Source: RUG420 sp964425185
GTDB taxonomy: Bacteria > Bacillota > Clostridia > Oscillospirales > Acutalibacteraceae
DNA length: 64,000 nt
Direction: 5' to 3'
Assembly (NCBI GenBank): GCA_964425185.1
Contig: CAYRKX010000001.1
Location: 28,033-92,032, forward strand
Part shown: positions 43,099 through 51,347 of the stretch, piece by piece
How positions within the stretch are numbered: position 1 is the stretch's first letter
How the letters are laid out: every line of letters starts with the position of its first letter
Position numbers and translations under genes: made by a program
The notes under the pieces: model-generated
What the model was told of the DNA's origin: nothing
Database searches by the model: none
Seen by the model: only the letters and a program-made list of their open reading frames with translations

Positions 43099-43665
43099 AT
43101 GAGTAAATTGGCAAAGGGAAAATCCATTACGCAGCAACTGGTCGCTGAGACAGCAATTGCCATGGCCAGACGAGATGGAATAGACAGCGTCACCTATAAC
43201 CAGCTTGCCAGAGAACTCGGCATTCGACCGCAGTCCCTGTATCGCTACGTAAAAAACATCCGTGAAGTACGAGTGATTATCTTAAGAGCCTTTCTAAATG
43301 AAATGATCGATTTTCTGAGGGAAAGTCTCGCTGGAAAGGATCCCAAAGAGGCGCTCTATATCTTTTCCACCCAGTTGTATGATTTCAACCGGCAGAACCC
43401 ATCCTGCAATGAAAGTCTGGAGCTGCTGCATAAATACGATGTCCTCGATGATCTGCAGGAGCAGCTGAACAGCCTGACCAGCCTGGTTCAAACCCCTATA
43501 GAGGCATTAAAGCCGCAGGAAGCCGCCCGGTATACCCAGCTCTTTATGGCCGTCACAATCGGTTATACCCATATGGGTCTGGCTCACTCCTCCCCGCCAG
43601 GCCTTCAGTACGACCGGAATTCTTATCTTAAATCCATGAAAGAATTCATAGATGCACTCTTTTAA
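43099..43665 (+). CDS. TetR-family regulator divergent from feoAB
   Basis: This 188-residue TetR-type repressor has an N-terminal helix-turn-helix (about 10-57; AETAIAMARRDGIDSVTYNQLARELGI, PQSLYRYVKNIREV) and an all-helical ligand domain. AAGGA lies just upstream of the ATG. It shares an intergenic region with feoAB in which two copies of one palindrome each sit in one of two overlapping promoters, so it probably represses both itself and feoAB. The effector is unknown; it might be iron-related or a signal for changed oxygen or acid conditions. Confidence 0.85.
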   Translation: MSKLAKGKSITQQLVAETAIAMARRDGIDSVTYNQLARELGIRPQSLYRYVKNIREVRVIILRAFLNEMIDFLRESLAGKDPKEALYIFSTQLYDFNRQNPSCNESLELLHKYDVLDDLQEQLNSLTSLVQTPIEALKPQEAARYTQLFMAVTIGYTHMGLAHSSPPGLQYDRNSYLKSMKEFIDALF

Positions 43666-43680
43666 CAACCGAATTAAAAG

Positions 43681-43726
43681 CTCCCCATGCAGAACAGCAT
43701 TGTGCCTGCATGAGGAGTTTCTTTTT
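43681..43726 (+). terminator. Terminator of the feo-linked tetR gene
   Basis: CTCCCCATGCA/TGCATGAGGAG (43681-43717, one internal mismatch) is followed by TTTCTTTTTG; it lies before the convergent cdsA end. Confidence 0.75.
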
Positions 43727-43741
43727 GTTTACTTTTCCGCT

Positions 43742-44596
43742 TTAAGCCAGAGCAAAATGTGCAAATACATAGGTCAGCGCAAGCATGGTCGGTGCAGCGA
43801 GAATCACGCTGTCGAACCGGTCCATAATGCCGCCGTGACCGGGAATTAAATGGGAATAATCCTTCACTCCATAGTTCCGCTTGATAAACGACGCGATGAG
43901 GTCGCCGTAAATAGATACAACTGCGGTGACCAGAACAATAATGGCGTACAGCCATACCGGCATAAAGAAATCCTGCTTATAGATACATTTCTCGAAAATC
44001 AGAAGAAACAGCATCATAAAGATTACGTCGCAGACCACGCCGCCGACAGCCCCTTCCCATGACTTGTGCGGGCTTAAAACCGGTGTCATCTTGTGTTTTC
44101 CAAACTTGGAACCAATGAAATAGGCAAAGACGTCGTTCAACAGTGCGGTTACCACAACACTGAAAGTCATGTAGAACGTCTCATACTTGTCAATCTGGCC
44201 CGGGAACATCTGGTACAGGTTGGCAATGATGGGAACACAGGCAAATCCTGCAGGAACAAGCAGCGTTGCATACAGCGAGACAGCCATGTCCTTAAACAGA
44301 ATTTCCTTATTGTTCGCCAAGGTCATAACAATGTAGACCAGCAGGACAACAAAGACATAAAGCGCAATAATCCACACCTGCGGCAGATAAATAAGCACTG
44401 CCGGGAAGAGGGCTCCGAGCACAATTGCCGTTACGCGAAGCGGCATGTACTTGATTCCGGCTACCTTCATAACTTCATATGTTGCTGCACCGGCCAGCAG
44501 ACAGAACAGGACATCCCAGACAGGGGTCCAGATTCCAAATGCCGCACCAATGAGGATCAGGGCAACAGCAATTCCGGAGATAACTCGAGTTTTCAT
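43742..44596 (-). CDS. cdsA: Phosphatidate cytidylyltransferase
   Basis: CdsA (284 residues) makes CDP-diacylglycerol from phosphatidate and CTP in the membrane. About eight hydrophobic helices are visible, and the C-terminal family signature is complete: SFIKRNYGVKDYS followed by PGHGGIMDRFDS, plus SPHKSWEGAVGG earlier. ATG 44596 follows CAGGAGGG; upstream in-frame codons belong to the overlapping uppS end. It is last of pyrH-frr-uppS-cdsA; the usual next gene, dxr, is displaced by 7.7 kb. Confidence 0.94.
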   Translation of the reverse strand: MKTRVISGIAVALILIGAAFGIWTPVWDVLFCLLAGAATYEVMKVAGIKYMPLRVTAIVLGALFPAVLIYLPQVWIIALYVFVVLLVYIVMTLANNKEILFKDMAVSLYATLLVPAGFACVPIIANLYQMFPGQIDKYETFYMTFSVVVTALLNDVFAYFIGSKFGKHKMTPVLSPHKSWEGAVGGVVCDVIFMMLFLLIFEKCIYKQDFFMPVWLYAIIVLVTAVVSIYGDLIASFIKRNYGVKDYSHLIPGHGGIMDRFDSVILAAPTMLALTYVFAHFALA

Positions 44597-44612
44597 AACA
44601 CAGTCCCTCCTG

Positions 44613-45356
44613 TCAGTGGTCTTGTTCGGACAGACCGCCGAATCGCCGGTCACGTTTAGCGTAGTCCATGATGGCACGGTCCAGGTCTTCCGGCTTAAAG
44701 TCCGGCCAGGCAATGTTGTCAAACCAGAGTTCTGAGTAGGCCGACTGCCAGGTCAGGAAGTTTGAGAGGCGAAGTTCACCGCTCGGGCGGATAATGAGGT
44801 CCGGATCCGGGAGATCTGCTGTATAGAGATGCTGCTGAATGGTATCTTCGGTAATATCCTTCGGTTTCAGCGTTCCCTTTTTGACCTCTTTGGCAATTTC
44901 CTGAACGGCATGGGTAATCTCCTGCCGACCGCCATAGTTCAGAGCCATGTTGACAACCATGGCGTCTTTATTATTCATTACCAGCTGGGCCGACTTGGCA
45001 AGGACCTGCAGATATTTCGGAAGGCCGCTGATGTCGCCGATAACCCGGAGATAAAAACCGCGCTTTTCGCGTTCATATTTGGTCTCATCCGCTTCCGTCA
45101 GATAATCCTTGAAAATCTGCATGAGAGCGTCGACTTCTTCTTTCGGCCGTTTCCAGTTTTCTGTAGAAAAGGCGTAGAACGTCATGGCTTTCAGTCCAAT
45201 GTCATGGCCGTAATCCATGATCCGCTTAAAGACCTTTGCTCCCTCAACATGGCCCGCCGTTCTCGGCAGCCCGCGCTGTTTGGCCCAACGGCCGTTTCCA
45301 TCCATAATAATGCCGACATGTTTCGGCATAAACTCTTTCGGTGGAAGATTCGACAT
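44613..45356 (-). CDS. uppS: Undecaprenyl (isoprenyl) diphosphate synthase
   Basis: UppS (247 residues) is the cis-prenyltransferase making the C55 carrier lipid for cell-wall synthesis. Motifs: HVGIIMDGNGRWAKQRG (Asp and P-loop-like), TFYAFSTENWKRP, NMALNYGGRQEI, and RPSGELRLSNFLTWQSAYSE. In this last motif the usual Arg-x-Ser-Gly-Glu-x-Arg pattern is intact. I choose ATG 45356 with AGAGGTG upstream; a GTG three codons earlier is possible. A terminator-like hairpin separates it from frr. Confidence 0.94.
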   Translation of the reverse strand: MSNLPPKEFMPKHVGIIMDGNGRWAKQRGLPRTAGHVEGAKVFKRIMDYGHDIGLKAMTFYAFSTENWKRPKEEVDALMQIFKDYLTEADETKYEREKRGFYLRVIGDISGLPKYLQVLAKSAQLVMNNKDAMVVNMALNYGGRQEITHAVQEIAKEVKKGTLKPKDITEDTIQQHLYTADLPDPDLIIRPSGELRLSNFLTWQSAYSELWFDNIAWPDFKPEDLDRAIMDYAKRDRRFGGLSEQDH

Positions 45357-45371
45357 ACCTGTCACCTCTTA

Positions 45372-45413
45372 TAAGAAAAGCGCAGAACGGAATAGATCTG
45401 CTCCATTCTGCGC
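45372..45413 (-). terminator. Terminator-like hairpin between frr and uppS
   Basis: A 12-bp stem (GCGCAGAAcGGA, 45380-45391, with 45402-45413; one G-U pair) with TTTTCTTAT after it on the minus strand, 16 bases upstream of the uppS start codon. Confidence 0.75.
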
Positions 45414-45442
45414 CCATTTGATTCAGATTAAATGGTTTCAGA

Positions 45443-45994
45443 TTAAACGGTGAGAATTTCTTTCTTCTTGTTCTCTTCCATTTCCGCAGCCTTCTTGACA
45501 TACTTGTCCGTCAGCTTCTGGATTTTCTCCTCACCTTCAGCCTGCTCATCTTCAGTAATTTCATTGGCCTTTTTCTGCTTCTTCAAATCGTCCATACCGT
45601 CACGACGGATGTTGCGGATAGCCACTTTAGCCTGCTCACCACGTTTGGCAATATCTTTAGCGAGTTCCTTACGTCTGTCTTCAGTCAGCTGCGGGAACGT
45701 AAGACGGATGACATTACCGTCGTTCTGCGGATTAATGCCAATGTCAGATTTGTTGATTGCTTTTTCGATGGCCTTCAGCATAGTCTTGTCCCATGGCTGA
45801 ATGACCAGCATGCGGGCCTCTGCAACCGAGACAGAAGCGAGCTGAGCAACCGGAGTGGGAGCTCCGTAGTAGTCGACTTTTACCTTGTCCAGAACTGCGG
45901 CATTGGCACGGCCGGCACGAATTTCTGAGTAGTCAGTTGCCAGTGAGTCGATGGCCTTCTGCATTCTGGTTTCAATGTCCTTATGAGAACTCAT
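45443..45994 (-). CDS. frr: Ribosome recycling factor
   Basis: RRF (183 residues) splits post-termination ribosomes together with EF-G. The coiled-coil arm holds IRAGRANAAVLDKV at the start and TEDRRKELAKDIAKRGEQAKVAIRNIRRD toward the C-terminus, with the domain II loop YYGAPTPVAQLASV between. ATG 45994 follows GGAGGAG with 7-base spacing; an earlier TTG lies within that ribosome site and is rejected. It is 32 bases after pyrH. Confidence 0.96.
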   Translation of the reverse strand: MSSHKDIETRMQKAIDSLATDYSEIRAGRANAAVLDKVKVDYYGAPTPVAQLASVSVAEARMLVIQPWDKTMLKAIEKAINKSDIGINPQNDGNVIRLTFPQLTEDRRKELAKDIAKRGEQAKVAIRNIRRDGMDDLKKQKKANEITEDEQAEGEEKIQKLTDKYVKKAAEMEENKKKEILTV

Positions 45995-46026
45995 AGTATT
46001 CTCCTCCAATATCTGAAATTGACAAT

Positions 46027-46737
46027 TTATTTACTGAGGCAGACGGTGCCTATATTTTCCCCTTTAACTGCGCGGACAATGTTCTCCGGGTCAGTCAGGT
46101 TAAAGACCAGGATGTCGATATTGTTGTCCCGGCAGAGCGATGCAGCGGAGGCATCCATGACACTGAGTCCCTTCTCCAGAAGTTCAGACTGGGTCAGTGT
46201 GTCATACTTCACAGCGTCCGGATACTTGTTGGGATCCTTGTCGTAAACACCGTCAACATTGGTTGCCTTAAAAATGACATCTGCGCCGATCTGCGCAGCA
46301 CGCAGCGCTCCAGCGGAGTCGGTTGAGAAAAACGGGTTCCCGGTTCCGCCGCCGAAGATGGTCACTTTGCCGTCCTCCAGGTCCTTGAGAACCTTGTCGT
46401 TGACATACAGCTCGGCAATTGGCTCCATGGCTACAGCGGAATACACTTTAGCCGGAACGCCCTGCTGAATTAACGTGTCCGCCAGGGCGATTGAGTTCAT
46501 GACAGTTCCGAGCATACCGATGGAATCCGCTCTTACTCGGTCCATAGAGCCGCTGGAACGGCCTCTCCAGAAGTTGCCGCCGCCGATGACGACTCCAACC
46601 TGGACACCCATGTCGTTTACTTTCTTTATGGCGGCACAGATGTTTTCAATGACATTGAAGTCAAACCCATGACCCTGCTCTCCGGCAAGGACCTCGCCGC
46701 TCAGTTTCAGAAGAATTCTCTTATACTTCGGTTTCAT
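46027..46737 (-). CDS. pyrH: UMP kinase
   Basis: PyrH (236 residues) phosphorylates UMP to UDP and is a hexameric amino-acid-kinase fold enzyme. Motifs: LLKLSGEVLAG at the N-terminus, VIGGGNFWRG, RADSIGMLGTVMNS, FGGGTGNPFFSTDSA and DGVYDKDPNKYP. GGAAGG lies above the ATG. It heads pyrH-frr-uppS-cdsA and has its own promoter, starting in the tail of the preceding transglutaminase-like gene. tsf and rpsB, common upstream neighbours, are absent here. Confidence 0.96.
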   Translation of the reverse strand: MKPKYKRILLKLSGEVLAGEQGHGFDFNVIENICAAIKKVNDMGVQVGVVIGGGNFWRGRSSGSMDRVRADSIGMLGTVMNSIALADTLIQQGVPAKVYSAVAMEPIAELYVNDKVLKDLEDGKVTIFGGGTGNPFFSTDSAGALRAAQIGADVIFKATNVDGVYDKDPNKYPDAVKYDTLTQSELLEKGLSVMDASAASLCRDNNIDILVFNLTDPENIVRAVKGENIGTVCLSK

Positions 46738-46773
46738 GAAAGATACCTTCCTGTTCGCATTGAATTCCTGTTT

Positions 46774-46802
46774 ATTTTACCGTAATTTACAACCCCTGTA
46801 AA
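46774..46802 (-). promoter_or_regulatory. Promoter of pyrH-frr-uppS-cdsA
   Basis: Minus-strand TTTACA (46797-46802), 17-bp spacer, TAAAAT (46774-46779). Confidence 0.7.
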
Positions 46803-46814
46803 GGAAACGGAAAG

Positions 46815-49127
46815 CTACTTCTGCTCCTCTTTTGGGAGTCTCTGGGTATTGTCGATGGTATTCAGTACAAAGTCTGTGCAGAACCGGCGCTCTTCCGAGT
46901 TCAGACCGGTTTCCGAATATTTTTCCTTGTAGACACAGTCCAGATACTGCTGATACGGTTCGCCGAGATACGGCAGCAGCCAGTCCGGATGCTGGGCACT
47001 GGCGGGATAGCGTTTACGTCTCAGATTCTTCATGAGAATGCGGTAACCAAGGAACGTGTTCGCAGGCCCTTCGCCTTGTTCCAGCTTTTTCAGCAGCTGT
47101 TTTCTGCGAAGTACAATTGCTGCCAAGATGAGAGCAGTAATAATAATAGCTGCCAGAACAATATAGAGCAGGATCAGCCACGCCGTGTTCCGGTGAGACT
47201 TTTTCACTTTATGTCCGGCATTTTTCTGCTGAATTCTGGTCTTCTGCTTTCCGCTCTGTCCCCGGCGGATTCGTTTCGGCTCATTTTTAGAGCCGCTGGA
47301 CTTGCCGGAACCGAGTTCCAAAGGAAGCCATCCTTTACGAGAGACATAAACTTCACACCAGGCATGCAGATTCTTGTGGTTCAAGGTATAGGCACCATGG
47401 GAATCTTTTTTCATAGCCTGAGGATCCAGCTGATAGCCTTCAACATACCGGGCCGGAATTCCTTCCGAGCGGAGCAGCAGCGTCTCAAGCGAAGCCATAT
47501 AAACCTGCGTAATATTGTGCTTGTGCGTCTTGGGATTCAGTGTTTTGGCGTTCAAGGCAAAGATCAAAGGATCTTGATCTTTGTCAGGCTCAAGCGGTTT
47601 ATCAATGGTATTAAAGTTGCGATCCAGGAAACTCTGAACATCTGCTCGGGCCGCATCTAACGACTTGGGCGAGGGTTTCCATCCCATAAGTTCCAGCTGA
47701 TTTAAGACATCTGTTTCATCTCTGGTGAATTTCTGTCCATAGTTCTTCTTCGCAAAATCAAAATATTCCGCCTCAGCTCCTGCATATTTCTTATTCAGTT
47801 GAGCAGGGCCGGCGTAGGAAGAAGTATTAACCAAAGCAATGTTTATGCTGTAGGATTTATCTGAAGAATTTTCAGGTTTAAAGTTGTCAGTGTTAAATGT
47901 GCGCGCTGAAGCGCTCTTAATTCCAGTGGCATCATTAAACTTACTGTCGAGTACAGTCTCGTAAGATACTAAAACATAGGGGAGTTTTACCGCCTTATCT
48001 TTTCCGTTCTTCTGACGGCCAGCATTCTTTCCATTCTTATTGACCTGTTTCTCATAGCTCTGGAAGGTCAGAGAAGCGTAGGGTTTACCGTTGGAAAGCT
48101 GTCCCGTCATCAGGGCGGGAATAAATGTATTCTTCACATCAGCAGATACCGATTTACTGCTCAGTTTTTTCCACTTACCACTGTAGGTTTCACCGGTATA
48201 GCAGCGCAAATAAAGCGGCTGGGTCAGATTCCTGCTCGTTTTCACTTTAAAGTACACACTGGTTTGAGTGGCTTGCATGGTGGCATTCCGGATGTCGCCC
48301 ATGGGAAGACCAGATTTTTCCATTTCGCTTTTTGCCTTACGGGTCATGCTGGACTGGGGAGTCCGGTTTTGCATCTGCTTCGCCACATACGGGTCTTTAT
48401 TCTGATAGACCCCCAGGAGCGAAGAGAGAATAATCGTCATAATCAGGAATATGGAAGCCCCCATGTTAAACCGTTTCTTCCAGAACTTTCTTGGCTTTTC
48501 CTTGCCGATGCTGAAAATCATGGCAAAGACCAAGAGTGCCAGATAAATGCCAAAGTACCAGCGGTAGAGGTACAGATTTTCATCTTTCGGAAGATTTCTT
48601 CCAGTAAGAATAAAAAGGAAAATAGGAGCTACTGTAAGCAGTAAAGGTGTTCCTCTTCTACGGACACAAAGGTCATCCGCGATAATGGCCGAGGTCAAAA
48701 GCAGCACAGCGAGGAACATTAATGTGAACTCATTATCAATGTGCGTAAAAGGTATTGACAACTGGTGCTTGGAATTATCAGTGAATATATCCCTCCACCA
48801 GTTGATAAGTCCATTACGTTTCACAGTCATGAGAAACAGTGCAAGCTCCGGCACCAGCCAGATATACAACTGTCGTTCCCCATATTTTGGTATTCTGCTG
48901 AGCAGAGCCGCCGCTAAGGACACTAAGGCAATGCAGAGCAGAGTAGCTTTTGCCGCAGAGCCCGTCTCTTCTCCTCCAGGCGGGTTAAACAAATCTATTC
49001 CTACAAACGAGAAATAGGTCAGCCACGCAAAGACATTGAGCAGGACTGCTGAGACAATTTCTACCACCACAGTACCCGGACCTGCATGGTTGTTGAGTAT
49101 TCTCTTTTCCGTAACTCTCATGGCCAT
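46815..49127 (-). CDS. TgpA-like membrane protein with transglutaminase-like domain (catalytic Cys replaced)
   Basis: The 770-residue protein has five or six N-terminal helices (to about 255), a large external region with a transglutaminase-like core (about 500-610), a basic linker, one helix (about 645-668) and a cytoplasmic DUF4129-like tail. In the core, LLLRSEGIPARYVEGY and HAWCEVYV match active relatives, but the nucleophile position, normally Cys, is Gln541 in NITQVYMASLETLLLR, and the third residue is Glu604. The histidine (588) is kept. It is probably a pseudoenzyme. Last of moxR-DUF58-tgpA, a group thought to act in envelope protein maturation. Confidence 0.85.
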   Translation of the reverse strand: MAMRVTEKRILNNHAGPGTVVVEIVSAVLLNVFAWLTYFSFVGIDLFNPPGGEETGSAAKATLLCIALVSLAAALLSRIPKYGERQLYIWLVPELALFLMTVKRNGLINWWRDIFTDNSKHQLSIPFTHIDNEFTLMFLAVLLLTSAIIADDLCVRRRGTPLLLTVAPIFLFILTGRNLPKDENLYLYRWYFGIYLALLVFAMIFSIGKEKPRKFWKKRFNMGASIFLIMTIILSSLLGVYQNKDPYVAKQMQNRTPQSSMTRKAKSEMEKSGLPMGDIRNATMQATQTSVYFKVKTSRNLTQPLYLRCYTGETYSGKWKKLSSKSVSADVKNTFIPALMTGQLSNGKPYASLTFQSYEKQVNKNGKNAGRQKNGKDKAVKLPYVLVSYETVLDSKFNDATGIKSASARTFNTDNFKPENSSDKSYSINIALVNTSSYAGPAQLNKKYAGAEAEYFDFAKKNYGQKFTRDETDVLNQLELMGWKPSPKSLDAARADVQSFLDRNFNTIDKPLEPDKDQDPLIFALNAKTLNPKTHKHNITQVYMASLETLLLRSEGIPARYVEGYQLDPQAMKKDSHGAYTLNHKNLHAWCEVYVSRKGWLPLELGSGKSSGSKNEPKRIRRGQSGKQKTRIQQKNAGHKVKKSHRNTAWLILLYIVLAAIIITALILAAIVLRRKQLLKKLEQGEGPANTFLGYRILMKNLRRKRYPASAQHPDWLLPYLGEPYQQYLDCVYKEKYSETGLNSEERRFCTDFVLNTIDNTQRLPKEEQK

Positions 49128-49129
49128 GC

Positions 49130-50293
49130 TTAACTTTTCTCCATATCTAAGCGAAGTGCGCTGACTCTTCTGCTGTCTTCCGGAAGAGTATCTACGCTGA
49201 GTGCCGGGTCTGCAGTCTCTGCTCCGCGGCTGCCTACAATGGCAACTCGCGCGGTGCAGCGCTCCGCCGCTTCCAGCATCAGATTATTATCAAAATTAGT
49301 TGTGAAATAGAACAGGGTCTTCTTCTGGCCGGACGGTTCCAGGTCTCCCAGGAATCTTGCCAGAGACTCCCCCGTTCCCTCATGAGGACAGGAGACAATA
49401 AGACGTAAAATAGCTGCTTCCAGTGTCTCATAGTCCGTAATATTGTAGGAACAGTACTCCCCTGCTCCGGCATCATACCACGCAATAGTGTGCAGCAGTC
49501 CGTGGGCTAACAGTCGACGGGAAATTCCCACCATATAGGCGACACAGGACTCCAGCGCTGCCGGGGAAGATTCAGCCAGTTCTGCAAGCAGAACTACAGA
49601 GAATTCAACCGGTTTTCCATACTCACGGACAATTAAATCGTCAAATTTGGAAGACAGTTTCCAATGAATAGAACGGACACTGTCGCCTACTGCATAGGGC
49701 CGGTGGTCAAACGTCTCACTGACGTCATGTCCCGGATTAAACTCGGAGTACTTCTGAGAGCTTCCCTCTATTTCGGTAGCCTCGGCCATAACAATGCTGA
49801 CCGGAATACGAGGCGGTTCAACCAGGAATGAGGCGTGCTGATTCGCCGGCAGGTGGAACCGCGCCAGATGGAATGCATCGGTAATGTACAGTTCATTAAT
49901 GACAACATCAATACGGCCAATCTCGGCATCCTCAATTCGTACATTGGCTGTGTTTTTAGCGTTTCCGGCAATGGGAAATTTTGCGTCATAGTCTACAGAG
50001 CTTCCCGTCAGATAGTCACTGACGGTGAGTCTGGCGACAACCAGTGGGACAGCAAGCCAGGATACATTTTCAGCCATCAGTTTAATCTGGCCGTTCTGCC
50101 CCTGCTCCAGGCCGCTGGGAATTTTTAGTTTGACGGCCACCTTGCCTCGGTTTGCCAGACTGAGCAAAACTGAGACCAGCGCAGCGGCCACATAGACAAT
50201 CAGAAGAAAGAAGGCGGCAGTTCCTCCCTTGGTTATAAACAGCCAGATAAAGAATGCCAGCCCCATAGCATATATAATTCTTGCGTACAGCAT
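49130..50293 (-). CDS. DUF58 domain membrane protein
   Basis: This 387-residue protein has two N-terminal helices (about 5-48), a beta-rich external part and the DUF58 motif RPYAVGDSVRSIHWKLSSKFDDLIVREY (split here: RPYAVGDSVRSIHWKL, then DDLIVREY, about 195-225), followed by a von Willebrand A-like fold. DUF58 proteins pair with MoxR ATPases, which are thought to act as chaperones for vWA-type partners. It is translated 3 bases after moxR and 2 bases before the transglutaminase-like gene. Confidence 0.9.
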   Translation of the reverse strand: MLYARIIYAMGLAFFIWLFITKGGTAAFFLLIVYVAAALVSVLLSLANRGKVAVKLKIPSGLEQGQNGQIKLMAENVSWLAVPLVVARLTVSDYLTGSSVDYDAKFPIAGNAKNTANVRIEDAEIGRIDVVINELYITDAFHLARFHLPANQHASFLVEPPRIPVSIVMAEATEIEGSSQKYSEFNPGHDVSETFDHRPYAVGDSVRSIHWKLSSKFDDLIVREYGKPVEFSVVLLAELAESSPAALESCVAYMVGISRRLLAHGLLHTIAWYDAGAGEYCSYNITDYETLEAAILRLIVSCPHEGTGESLARFLGDLEPSGQKKTLFYFTTNFDNNLMLEAAERCTARVAIVGSRGAETADPALSVDTLPEDSRRVSALRLDMEKS

Positions 50294-50296
50294 GTC

Positions 50297-51241
50297 TTAT
50301 CCTTTCAGGTCAGCCGGGGTCGGTGCTTTGACACTGAGGAGAAGGTCTTCCAGGATATCTTCCGCTTTGCGTCCGCGGATCTTAGCCCGGGAGGTCAGAA
50401 TGAGACGGTGGGCACAGACATCGACAAACAGGTCCTGAATATCCTGCGGAATGCAGTAATTTCGACCATCAAGATAGGCCTCTGCTTTGGCCATCTGAAC
50501 CAGGGCCAGAATGGCACGGGTACTGAGTCCCTGCTGCAGCTCCGGTAAGTCTCTTGTCTTCTCGCAGAGCGTAACCGCATAGCGGATGAGTTCTTCTGCC
50601 ATGTAGACATCCGTAACTCCCTGCTGCATGCTGATGATTTCTTCCGGATTGACAACCGGGCGTACCGTCTCCAGAGGATCTGTCTTTTCCCGGCGCTGCA
50701 CAATCTTTACTGTGCTCTCCGTGCTCGGATATCCTACAGAAAGGCGGACCATAAAACGGTCCAGCTGGGAATCCGGAAGCGGATGAGTACCGGCAGAGCC
50801 TGTCGGGTTCTGCGTGGCAATGCAGAAGAACGGCTGCGGCAGCTGGTACGTTACACCGTCTTCGGTAACGTGCATTTCTGACATAGCCTCCAGCAGAGCA
50901 GCCTGAGTCTTAGCCGAAGTACGGTTAATTTCATCGGCAAGAAGAAGGTTGCAGAATACTGCACCTTTTTTAAACGTAAAAGAACCGGTTCTGCGGTCGT
51001 AAACAGAGAATCCGGTAACGTCTCCGGCTGTAGTATCCGGAGTAAACTGAATTCGTTTTTCATCCATCTGCAGGGCACGGGAAAACGCCTCTGCCAGTGT
51101 GGTTTTTCCTACACCGGGAACGTCCTCGAGCAGAACATGTCCGCCGGCCAGGAGGGCCATTAAAACTTTCTCTATAACTTCATCTTTACCGATGATTGCT
51201 TTTCGAACTTCTGCGATGATTCTGGATGCGGTAACGTCCAT
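50297..51241 (-). CDS. MoxR-family AAA+ ATPase
   Basis: This 314-residue AAA+ protein is of the MoxR/RavA class. Walker A is EDVPGVGKTTLAEA (about 37-50), Walker B is LLLADEINR, sensor 1 is FCIATQNPTGSAGTHPLPDSQLDRF (contains ATQNP), and the C-terminal lid includes STRAILALVQMAKA. It probably remodels the DUF58 partner encoded next. AAAGGAGA precedes the ATG. Its promoter overlaps the terminator of the upstream phosphatase gene. Confidence 0.93.
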   Translation of the reverse strand: MDVTASRIIAEVRKAIIGKDEVIEKVLMALLAGGHVLLEDVPGVGKTTLAEAFSRALQMDEKRIQFTPDTTAGDVTGFSVYDRRTGSFTFKKGAVFCNLLLADEINRTSAKTQAALLEAMSEMHVTEDGVTYQLPQPFFCIATQNPTGSAGTHPLPDSQLDRFMVRLSVGYPSTESTVKIVQRREKTDPLETVRPVVNPEEIISMQQGVTDVYMAEELIRYAVTLCEKTRDLPELQQGLSTRAILALVQMAKAEAYLDGRNYCIPQDIQDLFVDVCAHRLILTSRAKIRGRKAEDILEDLLLSVKAPTPADLKG

Positions 51242-51279
51242 AATCGATCTCCTTTCAATACTGTACGATATCTTCCCCT

Positions 51280-51308
51280 ATTATACCGTAAAAACAAGGC
51301 TGTGTCAC
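51280..51308 (-). promoter_or_regulatory. Promoter of the moxR operon
   Basis: Minus-strand GTGACA (51303-51308), 17-bp spacer, TATAAT (51280-51285). The -35 lies in the stem-loop of the preceding terminator. Confidence 0.65.
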
Positions 51309-51328
51309 AAAGAGGACACAGCCTTGTT
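51289..51328 (-). terminator. Terminator of the PAP2 phosphatase gene
   Basis: AACAAGGCTGTGTC (51293-51306) pairs perfectly with GACACAGCCTTGTT (51315-51328), then TTTTT on the minus strand. Confidence 0.9.
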
Positions 51329-51347
51329 CCGAAATACCAATATTCTT

